Assembly: GCA_963716925.1 (NCBI GenBank)
Contig: CAVQUX010000011.1
Location: forward strand, 124,001-188,000
Source: DAISKN01 sp963716925
Lineage (GTDB): Bacteria; Acidobacteriota; Vicinamibacteria; Marinacidobacterales; SMYC01
Reading direction: 5' to 3'
Length of the DNA: 64,000 nt
The notes beneath the pieces were generated by a model. The model was not told the origin of the DNA, did not search any database, and saw only the letters and a list, made by a program, of their open reading frames with translations. The position numbers and the translations under genes were made by a program. Shown here piece after piece: positions 15,948-25,463 of this stretch (position 1 is its first letter; each line of letters begins with the position of its first letter).

Positions 15948-18053
15948 GCCTGCTGGCGCCGGCGTTTCTCCTGGGTGCTTTCGCCCTCGCCGTTCCGATC
16001 ATCATCCACCTGACGCACCGGGAAAAGAAGGACGTCGTTGCCTTCCCCTCGCTGATGTTCCTTCGCAAGATCCCCTATCGGTCGGTGAGGAGGCAGAAGC
16101 TCCGCCACCTGTTCCTCTTCGCGCTGCGGTGCCTGGCGCTCCTTCTCATCGCCCTCGCCTTCGCCCGGCCGTTCTTCGAGTCCTCGCGCGCCGCCGCCGC
16201 CTCGACCCTGGGGCCGCGCGCGGTCGTGTTCCTCATCGACAACTCCTACAGCATGGGCTACGAAGATCGGCTCTCGCGGGCCAAGGCGGAGGTCGAAGGC
16301 CGAATCCAGTCCCTGGCGGGCGAGGATCCGGGGTCGGTCGTGGTGTTCTCGGATCGAGCGGAGGTCTTGAATCAGCCGACGTCGGACAAAGCGGCGCTCG
16401 GAGCCGACGTCGCCGGCATCCAGTTGTCGGCACGGGCCACCGGCTTCGGCCCCGGCCTCAAGCTCGCGAAGAGGATTCTTGACGAGTCCCAGCTCGCGCG
16501 GAAAGAGGTGGTGCTGGTGAGCGACTTCCAACGGCTGGGCTTCGAGGACGAAGACGACGACGTCTGGCTCCCCGCGGGGACGGTGCTCACTCCCGTCGAC
16601 CTCAGCTCGGCGGAGACCGAGAACCTTTCTCTCACCAACGTGAGCCTCGAGCGCGACGAAGCCTCGGGTCGGGAGAGGCTCACCGCCTCCGCGCGGGTGA
16701 CTCGAAAGGCTCCCGCCGACGGCGCGCCGCTCGCGAGCCGGATCTCGCTCGAGATCGACGGCCGCTCGCTCCAGACGAAGCCGCTCGAGCTCGCGCCCAA
16801 CACCTCGGCCACCATCGGCTTCGATCCCGTGGCCGTGCCCGCGGGAGAGGCCCGGGGGACCATCCGGATCGAGGCAGATGCCCTGTTGCCGGACAACGCT
16901 TATCACTTCGTGCTCTCCCCCGGGCAGGCGCTCTCGGTATTGAACCTCGAGGAAGGCGAGCGGCGGTCGCGGAGGAGCTTCTATCTCGAGCGGGCGCTCG
17001 CGATCGGAGACCGGCCGTCGTTCCGAATCGGGTCCAAGGCGCTCTCGCAGCTCCGGGCCGCCGATCTCGCCGGGACCGACGTCGTGATCCTGAACGACGT
17101 GCCATCGCTTCCCGCGGACCCCGCGGGGCTGCTCTCCGAGTTCGTCGAGAAGGGCGGAGGTCTGCATCGTGGTTCTCGGCGAGGCGAGCTCCAAGAACGC
17201 CTTCGCCGAGGGGGCGTCGCAGCTCTTTCCCGCGGCGCTCGGAGGGGTCGTCGACCGCGCCCGGGATTGGGGCGGGACGCTCTCGTACCTCGACTACGGG
17301 AGCCCGGTGTTCGAGGTCTTCAATGCGCCTCACAGCGGAGACTTCTCGGGGGCCAAGTTCTTCCGATACCGCGCCTTCGATTCCGCCGTGAGCGAAGGAG
17401 TCCTGGCGCGCTACGACGACGGAGTTCCGGCGCTGGTCGAGCGAAGGATCGGCTCCGGCCGGGTCCTGGTCTGGACCTCGACCCTGGACACGTTCTGGAA
17501 CGATCTCGCGCGCCAGCCGGTCTTTCTGCCCTTCATGCACCAGCTGGTGAAGCACGCCGCCTCCTACGCCGAGGCGAGCTCGTGGCACACCGTGGGCGAG
17601 GTCCTGGACGTCGATCGCTACCTCGCGATGGTGCTCGAGGGCGACTCCGAGGACGACCCGTCGGGACGCGCGTTCGACCTGGTGGTCACCGCTCCCTCGT
17701 CGCGAAAGATCATTCTGCCGCGGAGCGAAGAGCGGGCCCTTCTTCCCCTGGAGGAACAGGGCTTCTACGACATCCGTCGCGCGGGAACGGGGGCCGGCGC
17801 GTCGTCCGCGAGCGTCGCGGTCAATCTCGACACCGCGGAGTCGGACCTCTCCCGGCTCGATCCCGAGGAGCTCGTGGCGTCGGTGACCTTTCGGGAGACC
17901 GACGCTCCCGGCTCGGTCGGATCGGATGCGGGTGAAAGCCGCGAGGCGCAGGAGGGCCGTCAAGGCTACTGGTGGTTCCTCCTCGCGGGCGCGCTCCTCC
18001 TCCTCGCGAGCGAGACTCTGCTGTCGAACCGTCTTTCGATGGCGGCCCGCTGA
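15944..18053 (+). CDS. BatA-like VWA membrane protein (one frameshift)
   Basis: The N-terminus MSLLAPAFLLGAFALAVPII, followed by HLTHREKKDVVAFPSL and LFLFALRCLALLLIALAFA, is the BatA N-terminal membrane domain. A VWA domain with VVFLIDNSYSMGY follows. Near 17162 one base must be skipped (EKGGG then CIVVLGEASSKNAF) to keep the second half: a GATase-like region, LVWTSTLDTFWNDLARQPVF, and a C-terminal membrane helix (WWFLLAGALLLLASETLL). Joined length is about 702 residues. It is likely held in the inner membrane with a periplasmic VWA module regulated by MoxR. Confidence 0.85.
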
Positions 18054-18058
18054 AGGGC

Positions 18059-18074
18059 TATACTGAGCTATACT
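18059..18074 (+). promoter_or_regulatory. Tandem TATACT motifs before the DUF4175 gene
   Basis: TATACT occurs at 18059-18064 and again at 18069-18074, 31 nt before the ATG at 18105. Either could act as a -10 for an internal promoter. No -35 was identified. Confidence 0.3.
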
Positions 18075-18104
18075 GGTAGAAACGACCCCGGTGGAGTAGA
18101 AGCC

Positions 18105-21100
18105 ATGCAAAGCATCCTGGGAACCGAGGGCTACCCGCAGCTGATTCGCGTCGTCCGGTACGTCCGCAGCCGGTGGCGTCTCAGGAACGTGCTCAAAGGG
18201 GTCGCGTTTCTGATCCTGTTCGGCCTGGTGGCGTTCGCCGTCTCCGCCTACGGGATGGAGCACTTCCGCTACAGCGCCTGGTCGGTTCGTTTGTTCCGCG
18301 TCTTCACCTACATAGCGCTTCTCGGGCTCTTTCTGCGGTTCATCTACCGGCCTCTCTCCAAGAGGGTCACCGACGAGCAGGTGGCGCGCTACATGGAGGA
18401 GCACGATCCATCCCTGAAGGAAGCCATCTCGACCGCCGTCGAAGTGGGGCGGCCACTCGAGGGCGCCGGGGACGGCCGGCGATTTCTTTCCCCCGGTCTC
18501 GTCGACAAGCTGGTGAAGCAGACGGTCGAGCGCTGCGAGAGCATCGACTACGGGCATGCCATCGAGCAGGACGCGCTCAAGCGGAGCTCGGCGGTGCTGT
18601 TCGGTGTCGCCCTCGCGGGAATGATCGCGGTGCTCGTGAGCCCCGGCTTCCTGCGCTACGGCGCTTCGCTGCTGCTCAACCCGCTGCGGAGCGCCCAGGC
18701 GGCGAGCCCATACGCCATTCAGGTGCAGCCGGGGAACGTCGACGTCGCCCGCGGAGCCGATCAGCTCGTGACCGCCGAGCTCTCGGGGTTCGACAGCGAT
18801 GCCACCGAGATCGCCCTGAAGCTCGACGGCGCGGAAGGCGGCGAGGGCGAGTGGAAGCGCTGGCCCATGACCTACGACGAAGGCGAGGGACGCTACGCGT
18901 TCATGATGTTCGACCTCGAATCCTCGGCCGAGTACTTCGTCGAGGCGAACGGAGTTCGCTCGGAACGCTTCCGCATCGCCGTCTCGGATCTGCCGTATGT
19001 GCGCCAGATCGACCTCGAGTACCAGTTCCCCGAGTACACCGGGCTCTCCCCTCAGAAGGTGGAGGACGGCGGCGACGTGGCCGCGCTCCGGGGCACGCGG
19101 GTGAAGGTCCTGGTCCATCCCACCGTCCAGGTGCCGGGGGGGTCGCTTTCGGTCGAGGGCAAGGAGCCCGTGGCCCTCGAGCCCGGCGACGACGGAACCT
19201 TGTCCGCCACCCTGAACGTCGATGCCGACGGCTTCTATCGCGTCGAGCTCCAGGGGTTCGATGGCAACTCGCGCCCCGCTTCGCCGGACTACGCGATCGA
19301 GGTCCTCTCCGATCAGCCGCCGTCGGTCGCGATCACCAAGCCCGGACGGGACGCGAAGGTGAGCCCCATCGAAGAAGTGTTCGCCGAGGTGAAGGCCGAG
19401 GACGACTATGGCCTCTCCAAGGTGGAGCTCGTTTACTCCGTCAACGGGTCGGAGGAGAAGGCCGTCCCGCTGTACAACTTGTACGGTGGTGGGCGGAAGA
19501 AGGAGATGATCGCGGGCCATACGTTCTTCCTGGAGGACTTCGGTCTCTCGCCCGGCGATTTCATCTCGTACTTCGCCCGCGCCACGGATGCCGGGGGCTC
19601 ACGGATCGCGACCACCGACATCTACTTCATCGAGGCGCGGCCCTTCGATCGCCGCTACAGCCAGGCCGAGGGCGGGATGCCCGGGGGCGGGGGCGGGGGA
19701 GGAATGGAAGGAACGCTCTCCGTCCGCCAGCGTCAGATCGTGGCGGCGACGTTCAAGCTCATCCGCGACAAGGCCGAGTACGCCAAGAGAGACTGGGATG
19801 AGAACCTGACCACCGTTGCCCTCATGCAGGGGCGTCTCCGCGAGCAGGTGGAGAACCTGCTGAGGCGAATGACCAATCGCGGGATTACCGAGATGGACGG
19901 GGAGTTTGCGACCATCAGCGAGTCCCTCAAGAAGGCTCTCGACGAGATGGGTCCGGCGGAGGAGAAGCTGGCCGCCAAGGACCCGAACGACGCGCTCCCG
20001 CCCGAGCAGCGGGCCCTCCAGCACCTTCAGCGCGCGGACGCCATCTTCCGCGACGTACAAGTGTCGTTCCAGAGCGGGGGCGGCGGCGGCGGCCAGGCGG
20101 CGAGCGCCGAGGACCTCGCGGATCTCTTCGAACTCGAGCTCGACAAGCTGCGCAACCAGTACGAGACCGTGGAGCGTGGCGCGCAGCAGTCCACGGACAA
20201 TGAAGTCGACGAGGCCCTGCAGCGCCTCCAGGAGCTGGCTCGGCGCCAGCAGCAGGAGAACGAGCGGCTGAAGCGCCAGGCGAATCGCCTTCAGAGCCCG
20301 GGAGGCGGAGGCGGCGGAAGCGGCCAGAAGGACCTCGCCGAGGAGACCGAAGAGCTCGCGCGTAAGCTCGAGCGGCTCGCGCGGGAGCAGTCCATCCCCA
20401 ACCTGGAGGACACCGCCCGGAGACTGCAGCAGGCGGCCGATTCGATGAGGCAGGCGGGAGCCCGGGGAGAGTCGGGAGCGCTCGCGGAAGGACTCTCGGC
20501 GCTCGACAAGCTCAAGGACGCGCGGCGGCTCCTCGACAAGAACCGCTCGGTGCGGATCGATCGCGACATGGACGACGCCCGGGAGCAGATGGAGCGAATC
20601 CAGTCCCAGCAGGAGCGCGTCTCCTCCGAAGTGAGCCGTCTCTCCGAAGAGGGCGCCGAGGCCGGAGGGGCTTCGGGAGAGCGCATGCAGCGGATCTTCG
20701 AGCGCAAGGATGAGCTCGCGGAGGAGGTGGCGAACCTCGAGTCGCACCTCGACCGCATGGCGCGCGAAGGCCGGAGCGAGCAGAAGGAAGCCTCGCGGAA
20801 GATCCAGGAAGCCGCGAATTCCATCCGCGACAGCAAGCTCAAGGAGAAGATCCGGTACTCCAAGGGAGTGGTTCAAGGCCGCTCGCCCGAATACGCGCAG
20901 AACTTCGAGAACCTCATCGGAGAGGATGTCGAGAACCTGCGGCAGAAGCTCGAGGACGCGGCGGGATCGATCGGCAAAAGCGAAGAGACCAAGGTTACGG
21001 AAGCCATCGACCAGACCCGGGACCTGGTTCGAAACCTCGAGTCGCTGTCGGAGCGCATCCGCGAGCGGGGAGAGTCCGGTAAGGAAGGCAAAGAAGGCGA

Positions 21101-21776
21101 GCGGGAGAAGCGGCGCGGCTTGAAGCCCGGCTCCCGCGGTGCAGAGCGCGGCGAAGGGGAATCTCCCGAGGGCCAGAGCAAAGAGGGAGAGGCCTCCCAA
21201 AGCTCGCCCGGCTCCCCCGGTTCAGCCAGTTCAGCCAGTTCAGAAAGCTCGGAAAGCGGAAAAGGTTCCGAGGGACAGCGCGAGGGCTCCGAAGGCTCCG
21301 GGTCCCGCCAGGCGGGATCCCGGGCCGGGGGCTCCGACCCGACGGGCTCGCAGGACGCCGGAGGCGGCGACGCGTTCCTGGGGTCCGGTTCTCCCGACGG
21401 ACCCAACTATCAGCCGGGCGCCTTCTCGACCGAGGAGATTCGGCAGCTCCGCCGTGAGTTCCGCGAGCGGGTGACCGACGCCGAGAACCTCAGGCGCGAG
21501 CTCGCCCGCCAGGACCTGGACGTGCCGGATCTCAGCGAGATCATCCGGCGCATGGAGGAGTTCGAGAAGAAGCAGATCTTCCTGAACCCGCTCGGCCTCG
21601 AGAAGCTCGAGGAGGACGTGCTCGCCGACCTGAAGCAGTTCGAGTACTGGCTGCGGCGCGAGCTCGAGGGCATCGGCGAAGAGCAGCTGTTCCTCGCGGG
21701 CTCGGACCAGGTGCCGGCGGACTACCGGCAGCTGGTCGAGGAGTACTTCCGCTCGCTTTCGCGCAGCAAGAACTGA
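18105..21776 (+). CDS. DUF4175-family large membrane/coiled-coil protein
   Basis: 1223 residues. Two N-terminal membrane segments (VAFLILFGLVAFAVSAYGM; VFTYIALLGLFLRFIY) and a third (SAVLFGVALAGMIAVLVSP) are followed by beta-rich extracellular modules up to about residue 500. Then come a Gly-rich linker and a long Gln/Glu/Arg-rich coiled coil (about 530-1000). A Gly/Ser/Glu low-complexity stretch (about 1005-1105) precedes a final helical domain (RQLRREFRERVTDAENLRREL). DUF4175 proteins end this type of MoxR/VWA cluster in several Gram-negative phyla. Molecular function is unknown; it could be a scaffold or tether across the periplasm. Confidence 0.85.
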   Translation: MQSILGTEGYPQLIRVVRYVRSRWRLRNVLKGVAFLILFGLVAFAVSAYGMEHFRYSAWSVRLFRVFTYIALLGLFLRFIYRPLSKRVTDEQVARYMEEHDPSLKEAISTAVEVGRPLEGAGDGRRFLSPGLVDKLVKQTVERCESIDYGHAIEQDALKRSSAVLFGVALAGMIAVLVSPGFLRYGASLLLNPLRSAQAASPYAIQVQPGNVDVARGADQLVTAELSGFDSDATEIALKLDGAEGGEGEWKRWPMTYDEGEGRYAFMMFDLESSAEYFVEANGVRSERFRIAVSDLPYVRQIDLEYQFPEYTGLSPQKVEDGGDVAALRGTRVKVLVHPTVQVPGGSLSVEGKEPVALEPGDDGTLSATLNVDADGFYRVELQGFDGNSRPASPDYAIEVLSDQPPSVAITKPGRDAKVSPIEEVFAEVKAEDDYGLSKVELVYSVNGSEEKAVPLYNLYGGGRKKEMIAGHTFFLEDFGLSPGDFISYFARATDAGGSRIATTDIYFIEARPFDRRYSQAEGGMPGGGGGGGMEGTLSVRQRQIVAATFKLIRDKAEYAKRDWDENLTTVALMQGRLREQVENLLRRMTNRGITEMDGEFATISESLKKALDEMGPAEEKLAAKDPNDALPPEQRALQHLQRADAIFRDVQVSFQSGGGGGGQAASAEDLADLFELELDKLRNQYETVERGAQQSTDNEVDEALQRLQELARRQQQENERLKRQANRLQSPGGGGGGSGQKDLAEETEELARKLERLAREQSIPNLEDTARRLQQAADSMRQAGARGESGALAEGLSALDKLKDARRLLDKNRSVRIDRDMDDAREQMERIQSQQERVSSEVSRLSEEGAEAGGASGERMQRIFERKDELAEEVANLESHLDRMAREGRSEQKEASRKIQEAANSIRDSKLKEKIRYSKGVVQGRSPEYAQNFENLIGEDVENLRQKLEDAAGSIGKSEETKVTEAIDQTRDLVRNLESLSERIRERGESGKEGKEGEREKRRGLKPGSRGAERGEGESPEGQSKEGEASQSSPGSPGSASSASSESSESGKGSEGQREGSEGSGSRQAGSRAGGSDPTGSQDAGGGDAFLGSGSPDGPNYQPGAFSTEEIRQLRREFRERVTDAENLRRELARQDLDVPDLSEIIRRMEEFEKKQIFLNPLGLEKLEEDVLADLKQFEYWLRRELEGIGEEQLFLAGSDQVPADYRQLVEEYFRSLSRSKN

Positions 21777-21852
21777 GCGTTTCAGGCTGTTGGCAACTCG
21801 CGGCCCCGGTGGTATTCTCGTAGGATAAGTTTTTCCTTTACCGGGGGGTTGT

Positions 21853-22458
21853 ATGAGAATCTTCCGAACCGCCTGTTTGCTGCTCGCTTGTCTTTCCCTT
21901 CCGCTCGTCTCCGCCGGACAGAGTCTCGGCAGCGCCGCCAAGAAAGAGCGCGAGCGGCGGGACAAGAACAAGAAAGAGGGCGTCGTCGCCCGTGAGTTCA
22001 GCGAGGAGGAGGTCTTCGGCGAAAAAGAGAAAGAAAGCGCCTCGGAAAGCGCGCCCGGCGAGCCGGCGGAGGAAGCCGAAACGAGCGACGCGCCGTCGAG
22101 CAGCGCCGGTGAGGCGGTGATTCCCGGAGTGGATCCCGGTCTCGAAGACGACGGCGAACGTTACGAAAGGGAGAGCCGGGAGCGACAGCGCAGCGAGGCG
22201 GAATGGCGCTCGAAGGCCTCGAGCGCCCGGGCGCGTATCGCCGACGCCCGCAAGGCGGTGCAGTTCTTCGAAGGGCTCGCCCTGCCCCCAAACGGTCGCT
22301 ACGTGGACGTGAACGGCAACACCGTAATCGAATCCGTGGACCAACTCCAGCGGCTGACGCGGGAAGCGAAGGCAGAGCTCGCGGCCGCGGAGAGCGACTG
22401 GAAGCGGATGCAGGACGACGCCCGTCGCGCGGGCATCCCGCCCGGCTGGCTGCGCTAA
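21853..22458 (+). CDS. Secreted charged coiled-coil protein, hypothetical
   Basis: 201 residues with a clear signal peptide (MRIFRTACLLLACLSLPLVS, then AGQSLG). The mature part opens with a very basic AAKKERERRDKNKKEG, then an acidic stretch with FSEEEVFGEKEKE, and a C-terminal helical region (WRSKASSARARIADARKAVQFF; AELAAAESDWKRMQDDARR) ending in GIPPGWLR. No domain is recognised. It sits after the DUF4175 gene with its own leader and may be an independent periplasmic protein. Confidence 0.75.
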   Translation: MRIFRTACLLLACLSLPLVSAGQSLGSAAKKERERRDKNKKEGVVAREFSEEEVFGEKEKESASESAPGEPAEEAETSDAPSSSAGEAVIPGVDPGLEDDGERYERESRERQRSEAEWRSKASSARARIADARKAVQFFEGLALPPNGRYVDVNGNTVIESVDQLQRLTREAKAELAAAESDWKRMQDDARRAGIPPGWLR

Positions 22459-22470
22459 ATCGCGGCTGCG

Positions 22471-23598
22471 CTAAATCAAAGTTCCCGCGGGCAAGACCGC
22501 TCCCGCTTCGATCGAGGCCCTGTCCCCCGCCACGATGCCGAGCCGCGCGATCTCGGGGACCACCCGCTTTCCCTTGACGTCGATCTCGAGCTCGCTTCCC
22601 GCTCGGCTTTCGATGCGGGCCGCGGCTCCCACCGTGACCCCTTCTCCCAGCACAGAATCCAGGACTCGAGCGTTCGCGCCGACGACGACGTCCTTGAAGA
22701 GGATCGACCGCTCGATGGTGGCCCCTTTCGCTATCCGAGATCCGGAGCCGATGGCCGTCGGACCGGCGATCCGCACTCGATCCTCGATGCGAACGTTGGC
22801 GCCGAGGCGAACGGGTCCCTCGATGACGATGCCCCGTCCGAGACTCACGTCGCCGCGGCTGCGGAGCGCGTCTTCGGTCTCGGCGACGAGGCCGAGCTCC
22901 CGGGCTCGAGCGGGGTCCTCCCACAGGAAGAGCGCTGCCTGCAAGACGTCCCAGGAGTAGGTGATGGGGAGCCAGAAGCGCTCGATCCGCTTCGCGCGGA
23001 CGACGCTCTCTTCGACCAGCCGGAGAACGAAGTCGGGGAGCTCGAGCTCGCCCCTGGGGCTCGGGACGATATCGTCGAGGTAGCGAAGGTCGTCCTTCTC
23101 GACCGAGTACCCTCCGACGCTGCACCAGGAGTCCCTGGGCGGATCTTTCGGCTTCTCGACGATGCCGGTGATCCTATCGCCCTCCATTCGAACCACGGCG
23201 CGGTTCTCGGGGTCTTTGGCCTGAGTGACCAGAAGCCCGCGCCCCCTCTCCGCGAGCCCCCTCAAGTCGTCCTTGTGGTAGAAGTCGTCGCCGTTCAAAA
23301 CGAGGCAGGGGGCGTTCACGTACGGCCGCGCCGTCAAGAGCGCGTCCGCGGTGCCGCGCTGGAGCTCCTGGACGACGTACCGAAGCCGGATTCCCCCGAA
23401 GGCCTCGCCGAAACGGCCCTCGATCTGCTCTCGAAGGAAACCCACGACCAGGAGCACCTCATCCACGAGTCCGTCGAGCTGGAGGAGCTGGTGCTCGAGG
23501 AGCGGCCGATCCCAGATGGGCACCAGCGGCTTCGGTCTGGTCGCGGTCAGAGGATGGGTGCGGGTCGATTTCCCCGCGGCCATGAGGACCGCCTGCAT
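22471..23598 (-). CDS. Sugar-1-phosphate nucleotidyltransferase with left-handed beta-helix
   Basis: About 375 residues from the ATG at 23598 (other in-frame ATGs at 23604 and 23616). The nucleotidyltransferase domain starts MQAVLMAAGKSTRTHPLT with the Lys in RPKPLVPI; VLNGDDFYHKDDL is the metal/nucleotide Asp region and GIVEKPKDPP the usual EKP motif. The C-terminal third has hexapeptide repeats (GRGIVIEGPVRLGANVRIED, VVVGANARVLDSVLGEGVTV) forming a beta-helix. It makes an NDP-sugar for envelope polysaccharide. The exact sugar and any acetyltransferase activity cannot be told. Confidence 0.85.
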   Translation of the reverse strand: MQAVLMAAGKSTRTHPLTATRPKPLVPIWDRPLLEHQLLQLDGLVDEVLLVVGFLREQIEGRFGEAFGGIRLRYVVQELQRGTADALLTARPYVNAPCLVLNGDDFYHKDDLRGLAERGRGLLVTQAKDPENRAVVRMEGDRITGIVEKPKDPPRDSWCSVGGYSVEKDDLRYLDDIVPSPRGELELPDFVLRLVEESVVRAKRIERFWLPITYSWDVLQAALFLWEDPARARELGLVAETEDALRSRGDVSLGRGIVIEGPVRLGANVRIEDRVRIAGPTAIGSGSRIAKGATIERSILFKDVVVGANARVLDSVLGEGVTVGAAARIESRAGSELEIDVKGKRVVPEIARLGIVAGDRASIEAGAVLPAGTLI

Positions 23599-23675
23599 CG
23601 ACATCGATGGTAGCACGCCCGCGGAAGGCGCCCGAAGACGAGGAAGCGGGAGTCGGAGTAGACTAGGTCTCTATC

Positions 23676-24650
23676 ATGAGCACCGTCCTTCTCGAGACCC
23701 GGGAGTCGGAGCTTCAGATCGTGGACCTGGATTCGGTCCGCCCGGCGGAGCTCGAGGGGTTCTTCCGCCGGGAGCTCGCCCTCTGGCGGGACCGGCTTTC
23801 CTGGGACGTCTCCTCGGCGGTCACCGCCTTCCGGCGAGCCCTCGAGCGCGGAGGCGTCCAGGGGAAGGCCATTCGCTGCGGGTCGTCCACCGCGGCCTAC
23901 GGGTACTACCTCGTCGAATCGGGTCGCGGGGTCCTGACGGGCCTCGCGGTCGCCCCCGAGTGGCGGGGAAGAGACGTGGGACCGCTTCTGGTGCGGGCGA
24001 TGATCCAGGAGCTCGTGGTCCGTTGCGTCTCTCGCATCGAAAGCCAGTTCCTCTCGTTCGACGCGCCCTGGCTCGTGCCCTGCTTCGAGTCGGAGGGGTT
24101 CGAGAGCTTTGCCCGCGAGTTCCGCCGACTGGCCTTGAGCCCGCGGAGCTCGTACGCGAAGGAGTCGCTGGCTTCCCCGGACCCGTTCGTCTATCGGACC
24201 TGGAAGTCCTGGAACCTGACCGAGGCGTCGCAGGTCATGCAGAGCGCCCACCTGTCCGGAATCGACGCCCGCATGAATGAGCTCTACCGCTCGAGCGAGG
24301 GCTGTCGGTCCCTTTTGACCAGCGTGCTGCGCCATCGAGGGTGCGGCGCCGCGATCCTCGAGGCGTCAAAAGTCGCCCGCGATCCCCAGACCGACCGCGC
24401 GGTGGGCTTCGCGGTGGTGACGGAGACTTCGAGCCGGAAAGCGCATCTCGCGCAGTTGGCGGTGGCTCCGGACTACCAGGGCCTCGGCCTCGGCCGGCGG
24501 ATTCTCTCCCGCGTGATCGAGCGGCTTTCGGATATGGGCTACGACGGCCTGTCCCTCATGGTGAGCCGGGACAACCACCGCGCCCTCGACCTCTATCGAT
24601 CGATGGGTTTCGAGCGGGTGATTTCCTTTCCGGTGTTCAGCCGGGACTAG
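23676..24650 (+). CDS. Tandem GNAT acetyltransferase
   Basis: 324 residues with two GNAT modules. The N-terminal one shows VLTGLAVAPEWRGRDVGPLL (acetyl-CoA loop RGRDVG) and EGFESF. The C-terminal one shows AHLAQLAVAPDYQGLGLGRR, the canonical Q/RxxGxG/A loop, and LYRSMGFERV. The substrate is unknown. It is divergent from the nucleotidyltransferase gene with a 77-nt gap between start codons. Confidence 0.85.
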   Translation: MSTVLLETRESELQIVDLDSVRPAELEGFFRRELALWRDRLSWDVSSAVTAFRRALERGGVQGKAIRCGSSTAAYGYYLVESGRGVLTGLAVAPEWRGRDVGPLLVRAMIQELVVRCVSRIESQFLSFDAPWLVPCFESEGFESFAREFRRLALSPRSSYAKESLASPDPFVYRTWKSWNLTEASQVMQSAHLSGIDARMNELYRSSEGCRSLLTSVLRHRGCGAAILEASKVARDPQTDRAVGFAVVTETSSRKAHLAQLAVAPDYQGLGLGRRILSRVIERLSDMGYDGLSLMVSRDNHRALDLYRSMGFERVISFPVFSRD

Positions 24651-24695
24651 CGTGGGCCGCCCGGGCCGTGAGCGGATGATGGGAAGGAGGAGGCG

Positions 24696-25094
24696 ATGGC
24701 CAAGACCTCCTTCACGTCCGTAGACGATTACATCGCGTCGCAGCCGGAGGATGCGCAGGCGATCCTCCGGCGGGTCCGCGGCGCCCTCCGGAAGGCCGTG
24801 CCCGGCGCCGAGGAAGTCATCAGCTACCAGATTCCCACGTACAAACTGCACGGTGGCTTCGTGGTTTATTTCGCCGGGTGGAAGCGGCATTACTCGCTGT
24901 ATCCGGCCTCCCGCCGTCTCGTCGCGGCGTTCAAACGAGACCTTGCGCCCTACGAAGTCAGCAAGGGGACTATCCGGTTCCCCCTCTCGCAGCCCGTCCC
25001 GGTGAAGCTGATCGAGCGCCTCGCGAGGTTCCTCGCGAAGGAAGCCGCCGGGCGGGCGAATGCGAAGCGGGCGAGGTCGAAGAAGCGCGGGTGA
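24696..25094 (+). CDS. DUF1801 (YdhG-like) protein
   Basis: 132 residues. FTSVDDYIASQPEDAQAILR, the AEEVISYQIPTYKLHG motif, YSLYPASRRLV and KGTIRFPLSQPVPVKLIERL match the DUF1801 family. The end is a basic tail (ANAKRARSKKRG). GGAAGGAGG precedes the start. Family members include a proposed iron chaperone, but the role is not established here. Confidence 0.88.
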   Translation: MAKTSFTSVDDYIASQPEDAQAILRRVRGALRKAVPGAEEVISYQIPTYKLHGGFVVYFAGWKRHYSLYPASRRLVAAFKRDLAPYEVSKGTIRFPLSQPVPVKLIERLARFLAKEAAGRANAKRARSKKRG

Positions 25095-25166
25095 AAAAAC
25101 ACGCGAGGGCGGTGCCATTGGGCTCAGGAGTCCGTCTCAACGCGGTGCAGGAGGGGGGTGGCTGAC

Positions 25167-25463
25167 ATGCCGTTGCCTTTCGTCGTACTCCGGGCGCGCG
25201 GCCCGAGCTGGGACGACTCGAGGTCCATGGACGAGCAGGTCGACTGGCCCGCTCATGCGGAATTCATGGACGCCCTCGTTGCCGAGGGGTTCGTGGTTCT
25301 CGGCGGGCCTCTCGAGGGCACGAGGGACGCCCTGCTGGTGATCCGGGCGGAGGATTGCTCCCAGATCGCGCAACGCCTCTCGGAGGATTCCTGGACACGA
25401 AATGGCCTGCTGACCACGAAGGACTGCCGGCCCTGGAGAATTCGTCTGGGGTCTCTGGGCTAG
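25167..25463 (+). CDS. YCII-related domain protein
   Basis: 98 residues from the ATG at 25167, chosen because GAGGGGGG lies about 9 nt upstream; GTG at 25158 is an in-frame alternative. The fold signature is HAEFMDALVAEGFVVLGGPLEG with LLVIRAEDCSQIAQRL, as in YCII-like ferredoxin-fold proteins. Function unknown. Its 3' end overlaps the convergent gene on the minus strand by 4 nt. Confidence 0.78.
   Translation: MPLPFVVLRARGPSWDDSRSMDEQVDWPAHAEFMDALVAEGFVVLGGPLEGTRDALLVIRAEDCSQIAQRLSEDSWTRNGLLTTKDCRPWRIRLGSLG

Noticed and set aside
16680..19520. Minus-strand open frame of 946 codons opposite the BatA-like and DUF4175 genes
   Set aside because: Codon-bias shadow; composition is Arg/Glu/His-rich without domains, and the plus-strand genes are clear.
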